64,000 bases of DNA, taken from positions 124,001 to 188,000 of the forward strand of contig NZ_CADIJP010000009.1 of assembly GCF_902859725.1 (NCBI RefSeq), given 5' to 3'. Position numbers and translations under genes: made by a program. Each line of letters begins with the position of its first letter. Within the stretch, counting starts at the first letter, position 1. Shown piece after piece: positions 18,297-26,813 of this stretch. The notes under the pieces are model-generated. The model saw nothing but the letters and a program-made list of their open reading frames with translations. It had not been told where the DNA came from and ran no database searches. The DNA comes from Achromobacter mucicolens (GTDB taxonomy: Bacteria; Pseudomonadota; Gammaproteobacteria; Burkholderiales; Burkholderiaceae_B).

Positions 18297-18809
18297 TCAG
18301 GCGCGCAGCGCTTCGCGCTCGGCCTTCTTGAGCTTGGTCTTGATGCGATTCTGCTTGAGGTTGGACAGGTACTCGACGAACACCTTGCCTTCCAGGTGAT
18401 CGAGTTCGTGCTGCACGCAAACGGCCAGAAGACCGTCGGCCTCGAATTCGAAAGGCTTGCCGTCGATGTCCAGCGCCTTGCAGCGGATGCGCGACGCGCG
18501 TTCCACTTCGTCGTAGACGCCGGGAACGGACAGGCAGCCTTCTTCGTAGATCTTGTAGTCGTCGCTGCGCCAGGTGATCTCGGGGTTGATCAGGGTCAGC
18601 AGCGAATTGCTTTCCTCGGACACGTCGATCACGACGACGCGCTCATGCACGTCGACCTGGGTCGCGGCCAGGCCGACACCCGGCGCGTCGTACATGGTTT
18701 CGGCCATGTCGCGCACGAGTTGGCGGATGCGGTCGTCGACCTCGGCAACCGGCTTGGCCTTTTTGTGCAAGCGCGGATCCGGGTAGCGAAGGATGGGAAG
18801 TAAAGCCAT
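18297..18809 (-). CDS. def: Peptide deformylase
   Basis: A 170-residue metalloprotease that removes the formyl group from nascent proteins. All three family motifs are present: GVGLAATQV near residue 45, EEGCLSVPG near 90 with the metal-binding Cys, and QHELDHLEG near 133 with the two metal His and catalytic Glu. The length matches E. coli Def (169). The basic C-terminal tail ([19 protein letters not shown]) is typical. It is the first gene of the def-fmt pair, divergent from dprA over 230 bases. No convincing Shine-Dalgarno precedes the ATG. Confidence 0.97.
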   Translation of the reverse strand: MALLPILRYPDPRLHKKAKPVAEVDDRIRQLVRDMAETMYDAPGVGLAATQVDVHERVVVIDVSEESNSLLTLINPEITWRSDDYKIYEEGCLSVPGVYDEVERASRIRCKALDIDGKPFEFEADGLLAVCVQHELDHLEGKVFVEYLSNLKQNRIKTKLKKAEREALRA

Positions 18810-19039
18810 TGAAGAGGGATCGCCAGTAGTGATGCTTGGTCGAGAGTTTAATTCATTAGAGTCTTGATTTCTAATAGTTTTCGGCTAATTCAGGGATTAC
18901 AGACATTGCTGCGGCACCGTTTTTGCGGGGGGTTTTTGCCATTTTCGCGGCCGCGCATATCCGTCCACCCCGGTCCTGATGAACGCGGGTGGCGCATGCG
19001 ACACTCTCGAACCCCAGACGCCTTTTCCGCGCCCGTTTC

Positions 19040-20152
19040 ATGCCCCTCACGCAATCGCCAGAAGAACTCGCCGCCTGGCTGCGGCTGTCCCTCGAACCCA
19101 ACGTCGGTTCCGCGACCGCCTGCCAGCTGCTCGCCGCCCTTGGGCTGCCCGATCAGATCTACGCGCAGCGCGCCACCGCGCTCTCGCGGCACGTGCCGGA
19201 AGCGCTGGCGCGGCAATTGGCGGCGCCCATGCCGGCCGACATGGAAAAGCAGGTGCAGGCGGCGCTGGAATGGGTGCAGCAGCCCGGCCGCCACGTCCTC
19301 ACGCTGGCCGATCCCTCCTATCCGCAAAGCCTGCTGACGATCGCCGACCCGCCCATCCTGCTGTATGTCGCCGGGGACCCCGCTTTTCTGCAGGGGCCGT
19401 CGCTGGCGGTCGTGGGCGCGCGCAATGCCACGCCCGGCGGCCAGGAAAATGCGCGCGCGTTTGCCCGGCATCTGGCGGGCAACGGCTGGCGCGTCGTCAG
19501 CGGCCTGGCGCTAGGCATCGACGCCGCCGCGCATGAAGGGGCGCTGGACGCCGGCCCGCAGGGCGCGGGCACCGTTGCGGTCATGGGAACGGGCATCGAC
19601 CGCATCTATCCGGCCAGCCATCGCGACCTGGCGCACCGCATCGCCGCGCACGGCGCGCTGGTGTCGGAGCTGCCGCTGGGCACCGGCGCGCGCCCGCAGC
19701 ATTTTCCCAAGCGCAACCGCATCGTGGCGGGCCTTGCGCGCGGCGTGCTGGTGGTGGAAGCGGCCAAGCAGAGCGGGTCGCTGATCACCGCGCGGTTAGC
19801 GGGAGAATGCGGACGCGAAGTCTTCGCCATCCCGGGCTCCATCCATTCGCCGCTGTCGCGCGGCTGCCATGCCTTGATCCGCCAGGGCGCCAAGCTGGTC
19901 GAAACCGCCATGGACATTACGGACGAGCTTGGCGGGGGCCCCACGCCGACGCCGCCCGCGCGCAGGCAGACACCGGCCCCGGCCCCCGCCCATCCCGTGC
20001 TCGACGCCCTGGGTTTCGACCCGCTGCATCTGGACGCCATCCAGGCGCGGTGCAGCCTGGAGACGGCCGACCTGCAGACGCAACTGGTCGAACTGGAATT
20101 GCAGGGCCGCATCGCCCGGCTGGACGATGGCCGCTACCAGCGTTTGCACTAG
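19040..20152 (+). CDS. dprA: DNA-processing protein DprA/Smf
   Basis: A 370-residue cytoplasmic protein that loads RecA on incoming single-stranded DNA during transformation. After a SAM-like N-terminal region it has the DprA Rossmann fold with LAVVGARNATPGGQENARAF, VSGLALGIDAAAHEGAL, AVMGTGIDRIYPASHRDL and ARPQHFPKRNRIVAGLARGVLVVEA, then a Pro-rich linker and a winged-helix DprA C-terminal domain (about 310-370). The ATG at 19040 is preferred over an in-frame start 51 bases upstream. Together with comF at the left edge it shows two competence genes in the window. The 230-base gap to def is AT-richer than its surroundings and carries an ATTAGA/TCTAAT inverted pair (18855-18875). Confidence 0.94.
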   Translation: MPLTQSPEELAAWLRLSLEPNVGSATACQLLAALGLPDQIYAQRATALSRHVPEALARQLAAPMPADMEKQVQAALEWVQQPGRHVLTLADPSYPQSLLTIADPPILLYVAGDPAFLQGPSLAVVGARNATPGGQENARAFARHLAGNGWRVVSGLALGIDAAAHEGALDAGPQGAGTVAVMGTGIDRIYPASHRDLAHRIAAHGALVSELPLGTGARPQHFPKRNRIVAGLARGVLVVEAAKQSGSLITARLAGECGREVFAIPGSIHSPLSRGCHALIRQGAKLVETAMDITDELGGGPTPTPPARRQTPAPAPAHPVLDALGFDPLHLDAIQARCSLETADLQTQLVELELQGRIARLDDGRYQRLH

Positions 20153-20245
20153 CACCGCAACGGGGCCGGATGCGATGGCGCTAATATGTTCGGCAGCGCC
20201 GCAGCCTTGTAGCCCCGGCCTCCCAATACCGACACAGGAAGAGAC

Positions 20246-21154
20246 ATGGCATTGCCCTCCCGCGTGAAGATCGTCGAGGTATCGCCTCGCGACGGTCTGC
20301 AGAACGAAAAGGAATTCGTCCCCACCGGCATCAAGGTGGAACTGGTCAACCGCCTGAGCGCCGCGGGCTTCCCCAATGTGGAAGCCGCGTCGTTCGTGTC
20401 GCCCAAATGGGTGCCGCAGATGGCCGACGGCGCCGATGTGATGGCGCGCATCGAACGCCGGCCCGGCACCATCTATTCGGTGCTGACGCCCAACATGAAG
20501 GGTTTTGAAGGGGCGCTGGCCGCCCGCGCGGACGAAATCGTGATCTTCGGCGCCGCCAGCGAGGCCTTTTCCCAAAAGAACATCAACTGCTCCATCGCCG
20601 AATCCATCGCGCGTTTCGAGCCCGTCGTGCAGGCCGCGCGCGAAGCCGGCATCCGCGTGCGCGGCAGCATCAGCTGCGCGCTGGGCTGTCCCTACCAGGG
20701 CGAAGTTCCCGTCGAGGCCGTGGTGGACGTGGCGCAGCGCTACCTGGCGATGCAGGTCGATGAGATCGACGTGGCCGACACCATCGGCGTGGGCAACCCC
20801 AAGCGCGTGCGCGAAGTGATGGCCGCCGTCACGCGGGTCGTGGACCCGGCGCGCGTGTCGGGCCATTTTCATGACACCTATGGCCAGGCGCTTGCCAACA
20901 TCCTGGCAGCGTTGGAAACCAACATTTCCATCTTCCACACGTCGGTGGCCGGCCTGGGCGGCTGCCCCTACGCAAAGGGCGCCACCGGCAACGTCGCGAC
21001 GGAAGACGTGCTGTACATGCTGCGCGGCCTGGACATCGACACGGGCGTGGACTTCGACGCCGTGGTCGACATTGGGCAATGGATGTCCGCGCATCTGAAC
21101 CGCAAGGGCTCCAGCCGCGCCGGCAACGCCATCGCCGCCAAGCGCGCGGCCTGA
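20246..21154 (+). CDS. Hydroxymethylglutaryl-CoA lyase family enzyme
   Basis: A 302-residue TIM-barrel lyase of the HMGL-like family. The catalytic features of HMG-CoA lyase are present: VSPRDGLQNE at residues 11-20 (metal and substrate Arg/Asp), the GHFHDTYGQALAN metal-binding His pair near 207, and the glycine-rich signature GLGGCPYAKGATGNVATED with the catalytic Cys near 236. It splits HMG-CoA to acetoacetate and acetyl-CoA in leucine breakdown; close relatives use other 3-hydroxy-3-methyl acyl-CoAs. A good Shine-Dalgarno (AGGAAGAGAC) precedes the ATG. No other leucine-degradation gene is near. Confidence 0.9.
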   Translation: MALPSRVKIVEVSPRDGLQNEKEFVPTGIKVELVNRLSAAGFPNVEAASFVSPKWVPQMADGADVMARIERRPGTIYSVLTPNMKGFEGALAARADEIVIFGAASEAFSQKNINCSIAESIARFEPVVQAAREAGIRVRGSISCALGCPYQGEVPVEAVVDVAQRYLAMQVDEIDVADTIGVGNPKRVREVMAAVTRVVDPARVSGHFHDTYGQALANILAALETNISIFHTSVAGLGGCPYAKGATGNVATEDVLYMLRGLDIDTGVDFDAVVDIGQWMSAHLNRKGSSRAGNAIAAKRAA

Positions 21155-21179
21155 TCCCGCGGCGCACGCCCCCGTCCGC

Positions 21180-21653
21180 ATGACCACCCCGACAGCCACC
21201 CGCGCGCCCGAAGACCTCGCGGCGCTGCTCCGCGCCATCGGCCCGTTGCCCCTGGCGGGCCAGGCATGGCCGGACTGGGTGCGCATCCTGACCTGGGTGT
21301 TGCTTGCGGTGCTGGGCGTGCAGGTTGTCACCACCGCCATCCGCGCGCCCTCACAGCCCTTCGACACGCTGCTGGCAGTGGCCGTGGTGCTGTGCTTTGT
21401 GGCGCTGCTGTTTGTCTCGTGGCACATGCAGACGTCCATCACCACGATCGACGATCACGGCATCCGCCAGACGTGGTTCACGCGGCGCGAAGTGGCCTGG
21501 GAAGACGTGCGCTTCGCGCGCTTCGTGCCGATGGTGTTTTCCAAGCGGCTCGTCGTCTTCACGCACCGCGGAAAGCCGGTGATTTTTCAGGGCGGCACGC
21601 GGGAACTGCGCGCGGCGTTTGTGAAGATTGGAGAGTTGTACAAGAGCGCTTGA
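21180..21653 (+). CDS. Small membrane protein with PH-like C-terminal domain
   Basis: A 157-residue protein not recognised by name. Two adjacent hydrophobic helices are visible (about residues 38-56 ILTWVLLAVLGVQVVTTAI and 64-80 LLAVAVVLCFVALLFVS). They are followed by a roughly 70-residue soluble domain with the strand pattern TTIDDHGIRQTWFTRREVAWEDVRFARFV, which resembles bacterial PH-like (bPH_2/YdbS-type) domains. It starts 25 bases after the lyase gene and may share its transcript. The function is unknown. Confidence 0.75.
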   Translation: MTTPTATRAPEDLAALLRAIGPLPLAGQAWPDWVRILTWVLLAVLGVQVVTTAIRAPSQPFDTLLAVAVVLCFVALLFVSWHMQTSITTIDDHGIRQTWFTRREVAWEDVRFARFVPMVFSKRLVVFTHRGKPVIFQGGTRELRAAFVKIGELYKSA

Positions 21654-21676
21654 TTCTGCATCCAAAGTCAGCCGGC

Positions 21677-21699
21677 GTCAGACACACAAGGTGTCTGAC
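21677..21699. repeat. GTCAGACAC inverted repeat (short dispersed motif, copy 1)
   Basis: GTCAGACAC and GTGTCTGAC form a perfect 9-bp inverted repeat around ACAAG, between two convergent genes. The same core occurs at 26286-26298. With no T-run it is not a classical terminator, but the position suits a shared 3' end. Confidence 0.6.
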
Positions 21700-21724
21700 A
21701 CGCGGGGACTCTGGAAACACGGAA

Positions 21725-22741
21725 TCAACGGATCGGCAACGCGTACATCAACCCGCCCTGCGTCCATTGCGCATTCAAGCCGCGCTTGATCTTGAGCGGG
21801 CTGCCCTCGCCCACGTTGCGCTCGAAGCTCTCGCCGTAGTTGCCCACCTGCTTGACGATGTTGTAGGCCCACTTTTCGTCCAGCCCCAGATTCGCGCCGC
21901 TACCCGGCGTCACGCCCAGGATGCGCTTGATGTTGGGATTGGCGCTCTTGGCCTGTTCGTCCACGTTCCTGGACGTGACGCCGTATTCCTCGGCTTCGAT
22001 CATGGCCGACAACGACCAGCGCACGATGTTCAGCCACGCGTCGTCGCCCTGGCGCACGAACGGGCCCAGCGGTTCCTTGGAGATGATCTCGGGCAGCACG
22101 ACGTAGTCGTCGGGATTCTGCAACTTGGAGATGCGGATCGAGGCCAGGCCCGAGGCGTCGGTCGAGAACACATCGCAGCGGCCCGAGGCAAACGCGTTGA
22201 CGACCTCGTTGAAGGTCTCGATGACGACGGGCTTGTAGGTCACGTTGTTGGCGCGCGCCCAGTCGGCCAGGGTGTTCTCGTTGGAAGTGCCGGTCTGCAG
22301 GCATACCGTGGCGCCGTTGATTTCCTTGGCGCTTTTCACGCCCAGCGATTTGGGCACCAGAAAGCCCTGGCCGTCGTAGAAATTGATGCCGGCATGGATG
22401 ATGCCCAGCGCCGTGTCGCGTTGCTGTGTCACCGTGGTGTTGCGCGTCAGCACATCGACTTCGCCGGATTGCAGCGCGGTAAAGCGCTGCTGCGAATTGA
22501 GCGGCACCACCTTGATCTTGTTCGCATCGCCGAACACCGCGGCGGCGATGGCGCGGCACAGGTCCACGTCCAGGCCCTGCCATTTGCCTTGCGCGTCGGG
22601 CGCGGAAAAGCCCGCAAAGCCCGTGGTCGTGCCGCATGCGACGGCGCCGCGCTGTTTCACGACGTCCAGTGTTGCGGCCTGCGCGCCCTGCGCGGCTGCC
22701 ATCAGAAGCGCCGCGCCCACCAACCCTTTTGCAATGTTCAT
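21725..22741 (-). CDS. Amino-acid ABC transporter substrate-binding protein (AapJ-like)
   Basis: A 338-residue periplasmic binding protein of family 3, of the longer AapJ/BztA type. The signal peptide MNIAKGLVGAALLMAAAQGAQA is followed by the family pattern TLDVVKQRGAVACGTTTGFAGFS, GLDVDLCRAIAAAVFGD and the LNSQQRFTALQSGEVDVLTRNTT ligand-binding segment. Such proteins deliver polar L-amino acids to an ABC permease. No permease or ATPase genes adjoin, so it is an orphan component here. It converges with the small membrane protein gene. Confidence 0.88.
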   Translation of the reverse strand: MNIAKGLVGAALLMAAAQGAQAATLDVVKQRGAVACGTTTGFAGFSAPDAQGKWQGLDVDLCRAIAAAVFGDANKIKVVPLNSQQRFTALQSGEVDVLTRNTTVTQQRDTALGIIHAGINFYDGQGFLVPKSLGVKSAKEINGATVCLQTGTSNENTLADWARANNVTYKPVVIETFNEVVNAFASGRCDVFSTDASGLASIRISKLQNPDDYVVLPEIISKEPLGPFVRQGDDAWLNIVRWSLSAMIEAEEYGVTSRNVDEQAKSANPNIKRILGVTPGSGANLGLDEKWAYNIVKQVGNYGESFERNVGEGSPLKIKRGLNAQWTQGGLMYALPIR

Positions 22742-22913
22742 GACGAGAATTCCTTTCTGCTACCGGGCGCGAAAGCGCGCCAAGGCAAGCAGCTTATAGA
22801 CATGAAGCGCCCCCGCCAAATAACGGACGCTTATTTAGGTATGCCGCCGGCGCCTGCCGGCGGACCTGCGCAGAAAGGATAGCAACGCGGGGTGGGCGTG
22901 ACGCTGCGCGCCG

Positions 22914-24155
22914 TCAAGCCGCCAGCGAAATCGACACCGGCTCGTTGGCCTGGCACGCGTCGAGCGCGCGGCCCAGGCGGACCATGCCTTGTGCAATCTG
23001 GGTTTCATTCATGGTGGCGAACGACATGCGCATGGCGAACAGATCGGCCTGCGCCGCGTCGGCGTAGAACGCCTTGCCGGGCACGTAGACGACTTCGTGC
23101 TCGATGGCGTAGGGCAACAGGCGCGTCGCATCCACCTCGCCGGTCAGGCGCGCCCAGAAGAACATGCCGCCTTCGGGCTTGCTGAACGTGATGCGGCCAT
23201 CCAGTTCGCGCGCCAGCGCGTCGGCCATGGCGGTGCAGCGCAAGCCGTAGGCGGCGCGGATGCGCGGCACGTGTTCGTCGTAGCGGCCGTTGGCCAGATA
23301 TTGGGCGACGATTTCCTGGATCCAGGCCGAGGACGCCATGTCGTCAGCCGCCTTGGCGCCAACGCAGCGGCGGCGGATCTCGGGCGGCGCGACCAGCCAG
23401 CCGATGCGCAGCGCGGGCGCCATCGTCTTGGACATGCTGGCCATGTACACCGCCCAGTGGCGGGCTTCGCCCTCGGCCAGCGCCGCGATGGGCGGCACGG
23501 CTTGCCCGGCAAATCGCAGTTCGCTGTAGGGGTCGTCCTCGACGATCAGGAAGCGGTGCTTGACGGCCAGCTCCAGCAAGCGCAGCCGGCGCTCGCGCGT
23601 CAGGGTGGCGCCGCAGGGATTCGAGAACGAGGCGACGACGCAAACCATCTTGGGTTTCACGCGCGATGCCAGTTCGTCCAGCGCGTCCACGTCGATGCCA
23701 TCCGGGCCCGAAGGCACGGTATGCACCGTCGCCCCCGTGTAGCGCAAGGCCTGCACGGAGTTCGGGAAGGCCGGCGATTCGATGATGGCGTGGTCGCCGG
23801 GCTGCAGCATCACGCGGGTCAGGAGCGCCAGCGCCTGCTGCGAGCCGCCCGTCACAACCAGTTCCGTGTCGGCATTGCAGTGCAGGCCGCGCGCCGCGGA
23901 CAGGCGCGCCAGCTCGTGCCGCAGGCTAGCCTGGCCGTCGATGTTGGAATATTGCAGGCAAGCGCCCAGCCGGGCCGTGACCTGCGTGGACGCGATCGAC
24001 AAGCCGTCGACGTCGAACAATTCCTGCGCCGGATATCCGCCAGCCAGCGAAATGGTGCCCGGACGCATGGCGTAGGGCATGAGCGATCGGATGGGCGAGG
24101 CGGGAGGGTTCAGGAACGGCGTGGCAAAGACGTATTCGGGCGCTGCACTGGACAT
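22914..24155 (-). CDS. PLP-dependent aminotransferase (class I/II, MocR-like domain without HTH)
   Basis: A 413-residue fold-type I aminotransferase. The PLP Lys is in SMSKTMAPALRIGW (near residue 249); the cofactor loop VTGGSQQALALL is near 110, SNPCGATLTRERR near 188 and the VEDDPYSELRFAG strand near 215. The GNTD-like N-terminal region has no GntR helix-turn-helix, so it is an enzyme of the 2-aminoadipate/aromatic aminotransferase type rather than a MocR regulator. I start at the ATG at 24155 (MSSAAPEYVF); the 50 residues before it in frame are non-conserved. It is divergent from yggS. Confidence 0.87.
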   Translation of the reverse strand: MSSAAPEYVFATPFLNPPASPIRSLMPYAMRPGTISLAGGYPAQELFDVDGLSIASTQVTARLGACLQYSNIDGQASLRHELARLSAARGLHCNADTELVVTGGSQQALALLTRVMLQPGDHAIIESPAFPNSVQALRYTGATVHTVPSGPDGIDVDALDELASRVKPKMVCVVASFSNPCGATLTRERRLRLLELAVKHRFLIVEDDPYSELRFAGQAVPPIAALAEGEARHWAVYMASMSKTMAPALRIGWLVAPPEIRRRCVGAKAADDMASSAWIQEIVAQYLANGRYDEHVPRIRAAYGLRCTAMADALARELDGRITFSKPEGGMFFWARLTGEVDATRLLPYAIEHEVVYVPGKAFYADAAQADLFAMRMSFATMNETQIAQGMVRLGRALDACQANEPVSISLAA

Positions 24156-24367
24156 GGCGAAAGGGCTGAGTAGGAGGGGGGATCGTGACGCCCGAATGGG
24201 CGGCGCCGGACGGCATGGAACTTTGAAATATAAACAAATCTCCGCAAATTCTAAGCCTGCCCCTCTGACAGGGTCAACGCCAGCCTTGCCGGGCTGATAG
24301 CCCACGCGCCGACAAGCGCCGAAACACGTCCTACACTATGGGACATCCTGTTTTCCCAGAGAGCTGC

Positions 24368-25087
24368 ATGACCGCCGACGACACCATGGCCGGGCGCCTC
24401 GCCCGGATCCAGCAACGCATCCGAGAGGCCTGCGAACGGGCGGGCCGTCCTCCCGGCAGCGTGACCCTGCTGCCCGTCAGCAAAACCTTTGGCGAGGACG
24501 CCATCCGCGAAGCGATGGCGCTGGGCTTGACCCGCTTTGGCGAGAACAAGACCCAGGAGATCCGCCAGAAGGCCGAGGCGCTGGCAGGTTTGGGGCTGCA
24601 ATGGGTGCTGATCGGACACCTGCAGACCAACAAGGCCAAGGACGCCGCGCGCGATGCGTCGGAAGTCCAATCCCTGGACCGCGTGGAACTGGCCGATGCC
24701 CTGCACCGCCGCCTGCAGAATGCGGGCCGCACGCTGGACGTGCTGGTGCAGGTCAAGACCTCGTCCGAACCCAGCAAGTACGGGATGGCGCTCGAAGAGG
24801 TCGGCCCGTTCCTGCGCCGCATCGCCGCCGACTATCCCACGCTGCGCGTGCAGGGGCTGATGACATTGGCGGTCAACTCGCCCAACCCCGACGAGGTCCG
24901 AGCCTGCTTTCGCGCGCTGCGCGAGCTGCGCGATGGACTGGCAAAAGAGAACATTCCCGGCGTTTCGCTGGACCGTCTGTCGATGGGCATGAGCGGCGAC
25001 TTCGAACTGGCCATCGAGGAGGGCTCGACCGAGGTCCGCATCGGCTCGGCCATCTTCGGCGCGCGAAGTTATCCGGATCCGCAATAA
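24368..25087 (+). CDS. yggS: YggS-family PLP homeostasis protein
   Basis: A 239-residue protein of the YggS/PROSC family, which binds PLP and keeps the cellular vitamin B6 pool balanced. It has a single TIM-barrel domain. PLP-binding Lys39 lies in LLPVSKTF, then LTRFGENKTQE, WVLIGHLQTNKAK, VQVKTSSEPSKYGM and the C-terminal LSMGMSGDFELAIEEGSTEVRIGSAIFG phosphate-binding loop. The ATG at 24368 follows a weak GAGAG box. An in-frame ATG at 24338 would directly abut a TACACT -10-like hexamer, so it is less likely. A terminator follows at 25110. Confidence 0.93.
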   Translation: MTADDTMAGRLARIQQRIREACERAGRPPGSVTLLPVSKTFGEDAIREAMALGLTRFGENKTQEIRQKAEALAGLGLQWVLIGHLQTNKAKDAARDASEVQSLDRVELADALHRRLQNAGRTLDVLVQVKTSSEPSKYGMALEEVGPFLRRIAADYPTLRVQGLMTLAVNSPNPDEVRACFRALRELRDGLAKENIPGVSLDRLSMGMSGDFELAIEEGSTEVRIGSAIFGARSYPDPQ

Positions 25088-25109
25088 GGCGGAGATTCGC
25101 GAGTTTGAG

Positions 25110-25135
25110 GGGGCCCAATGCACGGGCCCCTTTTT
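25110..25135 (+). terminator. Rho-independent terminator of yggS
   Basis: GGGGCCC (25110-25116) pairs with GGGCCCC (25124-25130) around a 7-base loop and is followed by five T. It lies 22 bases after the yggS stop. Confidence 0.9.
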
Positions 25136-25242
25136 GCGCAGGCGCAAGGCATAATAGCCACGCAAAAAATATGCGGCGTAAGTTGACGTCGATCAACGAC
25201 GCAAGCGCCGCGCTCACGATACCCCGCACGAGGAGACACTTC

Positions 25243-26211
25243 ATGCACAAGCACGCAAAGCGCCTGCTGGCGCTTGCCGCCCTGTCGCTGGCCGCCACCG
25301 CGGCATCCGCCCAATCCTGGCCCACGCAACCGGTCCGCTGGATCGTTCCCTACCCCGCCGGCGGCGGCACCGACGTGGTGGCGCGCACCGTGGCCAGCAG
25401 CCTGGAAAAGACGCTGGGCCAGACCATCGTGGTCGAAAATCGTCCGGGCGCCGGCACCATCATCGGCGCCACGGCCATCGCCCAGGCCGAACCCAACGGC
25501 TACCTGGTGGGCACGGCGGACTCCGGCACGCTGGCCTTCAACTCGTCGCTCTACGCCAAGCTGTCCTACGACCCCGCCAAGTTCACCTACATCGGCGGCA
25601 TCGCCAAGTTCCCGCTGCTCCTGGCCGTCAACGTCAATTCGCCCTACAAGACGGTCGAAGACGTGATCGCCGCCGCCAAGAAGGAACCCGGCAAGCTGAC
25701 CTCGGCATCCGCCGGCGCGGGCTCGCCGCATCACCTGGCGCTGGAGCTCTTCAAGCAACGCACGGGCGCCAACGTGCTGCACGTTCCGTACAAGGGCGCG
25801 GCGCCCGCCATCCAGGACCTGCTGGGCGGCCAGGTGGACATGATGTTCATCGACCTGGGATCGGGCCTGCCCAACGTCAAGGCAGGCAAGCTGCGCGTGC
25901 TGGCCGCCGCCACGCCCGAGCGCGTGACGGTGCTGCCGGACGTCCCGACGATGGCCGAACAGGGCGTGACCAATTTCACGGCCTACGCCTGGCAAGGCCT
26001 GGTCGGCCCGGCCGGCCTGCCGGAAGCCGTCGTCAAAAAACTGTCGACCGACCTGGACGCCACGCTCAAGTCGCCCGCAGTCTCGCAGAAGATGCTGGAC
26101 ATGGGCGTCATCCCCATGCCGATGTCGGCGCAGGACTTCAAGACGTATGCCGATCAGGAGCGCAGCGCCTGGGCCGACGTCATCAAGAAGGCGAACATCA
26201 AGCTGGAGTGA
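25243..26211 (+). CDS. Bug-family (TctC) tripartite tricarboxylate-type substrate-binding protein
   Basis: A 322-residue periplasmic protein with a signal peptide (HKHAKRLLALAALSLAATAASA). The mature part begins QSWPTQPVRWIVPYPAGGGTD, the standard Bug-family opening, and has ENRPGAGTIIGA, LTSASAGAGSPHHLALELF and GAAPAIQDLLGGQVDMMFIDL. These proteins bind carboxylates or aromatic acids and are hugely expanded in Bordetella-type genomes, usually as orphans, as here. An AGGAGAC box six bases before the ATG at 25243 sets the start; a longer in-frame ORF from 24601 is read-through opposite to yggS codon usage. A very strong hairpin follows. Confidence 0.92.
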   Translation: MHKHAKRLLALAALSLAATAASAQSWPTQPVRWIVPYPAGGGTDVVARTVASSLEKTLGQTIVVENRPGAGTIIGATAIAQAEPNGYLVGTADSGTLAFNSSLYAKLSYDPAKFTYIGGIAKFPLLLAVNVNSPYKTVEDVIAAAKKEPGKLTSASAGAGSPHHLALELFKQRTGANVLHVPYKGAAPAIQDLLGGQVDMMFIDLGSGLPNVKAGKLRVLAAATPERVTVLPDVPTMAEQGVTNFTAYAWQGLVGPAGLPEAVVKKLSTDLDATLKSPAVSQKMLDMGVIPMPMSAQDFKTYADQERSAWADVIKKANIKLE

Positions 26212-26228
26212 TCGCTCCGGCGTCATCC

Positions 26229-26274
26229 GGCCATGAAAAAGCCGCGGTCAGTCGACCGCGGCTTTTTCATGGCC
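26229..26274. terminator. Terminator hairpin with 21-bp perfect stem
   Basis: A perfect 21-bp stem (26229-26249 with 26254-26274) around AGTC contains the GC-rich GCCGCGGTC core flanked by A5 and T5. The run of T after the inner stem on both strands makes it work in either direction. It ends the Bug-family gene 18 bases after its stop. Confidence 0.92.
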
Positions 26275-26285
26275 GTGCTTGGGAT

Positions 26286-26298
26286 GGTGTCAGACACC
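26286..26298. repeat. GGTGTCAGACACC palindrome (short dispersed motif, copy 2)
   Basis: A near-perfect palindrome GGTGTC-A-GACACC directly beyond the terminator of the Bug-family gene. It shares the GTGTCxGACAC core with the inverted repeat at 21677-21699. Both copies are intergenic and lie at gene 3' ends. Confidence 0.55.
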
Positions 26299-26385
26299 CG
26301 GCTGAGACAGTCGCCGGCTTGCCGTGGCCACGCATCAGGTGCCCAACACCCGAGGGCCGCGCCAAATGGCGTCCCGCCGCCCGAA

Positions 26386-26781
26386 TCACCCCGCCACGAC
26401 AGGAATCTGCCGCGGCTGCGCCTCACGCACGCGCGGAATGCGCAGCGTCAGAAGGCCCTGCTTCAGGCTCGCGCTGATCTGCGCGCGGTCGAACTCCTGT
26501 CCCAGCCGGAACGCCCGGCGAAAGAGCGGCGCGCGCATTTCACCCAGCACCAGCCGCAGGTCGCTCGGCGTCTCGACCGAGGCCTCGCCCTCGATCTGCA
26601 GCACGTCGGCCTCGACGTTGATGCGCAGCCTTTCCTTGGACACGCCCGGCAAGTCCGCAAGCAGCGTGATGCCTTCCTTGTCCTCGTAGATGTCCACGGC
26701 CGGCACGGTCACCCCGCGTCCGTCGCGCTTTTCGGAGACGGCCGCTTCGGCGGGCACGGTCAGGTCTTTGCGTTCATTCAT
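26386..26781 (-). CDS. Small heat-shock protein Hsp20 (second copy)
   Basis: A 131-residue alpha-crystallin-domain chaperone. The domain runs from about residue 30 (VPAVDIYEDKEGITLLADLPGV) to the C-terminal IPRV motif (I-x-V type, LTLRIPRVREAQPRQIPVV). Such ATP-independent holdases bind unfolding proteins. The start at 26781 is set by a strong AGGAG 7-8 bases upstream; the in-frame ATG at 26817, overlapping the first hsp20 gene, lacks this support. It follows the first copy by 32 bases in the same transcript. The two copies differ strongly, which fits hetero-oligomer pairs. Confidence 0.93.
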   Translation of the reverse strand: MNERKDLTVPAEAAVSEKRDGRGVTVPAVDIYEDKEGITLLADLPGVSKERLRINVEADVLQIEGEASVETPSDLRLVLGEMRAPLFRRAFRLGQEFDRAQISASLKQGLLTLRIPRVREAQPRQIPVVAG

Positions 26782-26813
26782 GATCGTTACTCCTATGCGG
26801 TTGCGTTGGCGGG

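Noticed and set aside
22914-24155. MocR-type regulator call for the aminotransferase at 22.9 kb
   Set aside because: The protein has the aminotransferase domain only; there is no N-terminal GntR helix-turn-helix, unlike the gene at 53745.
24601-25242. Long in-frame upstream extension of the Bug-family protein
   Set aside because: It crosses yggS in another frame and a terminator at 25110-25135; the signal peptide and Shine-Dalgarno fix the start at 25243.
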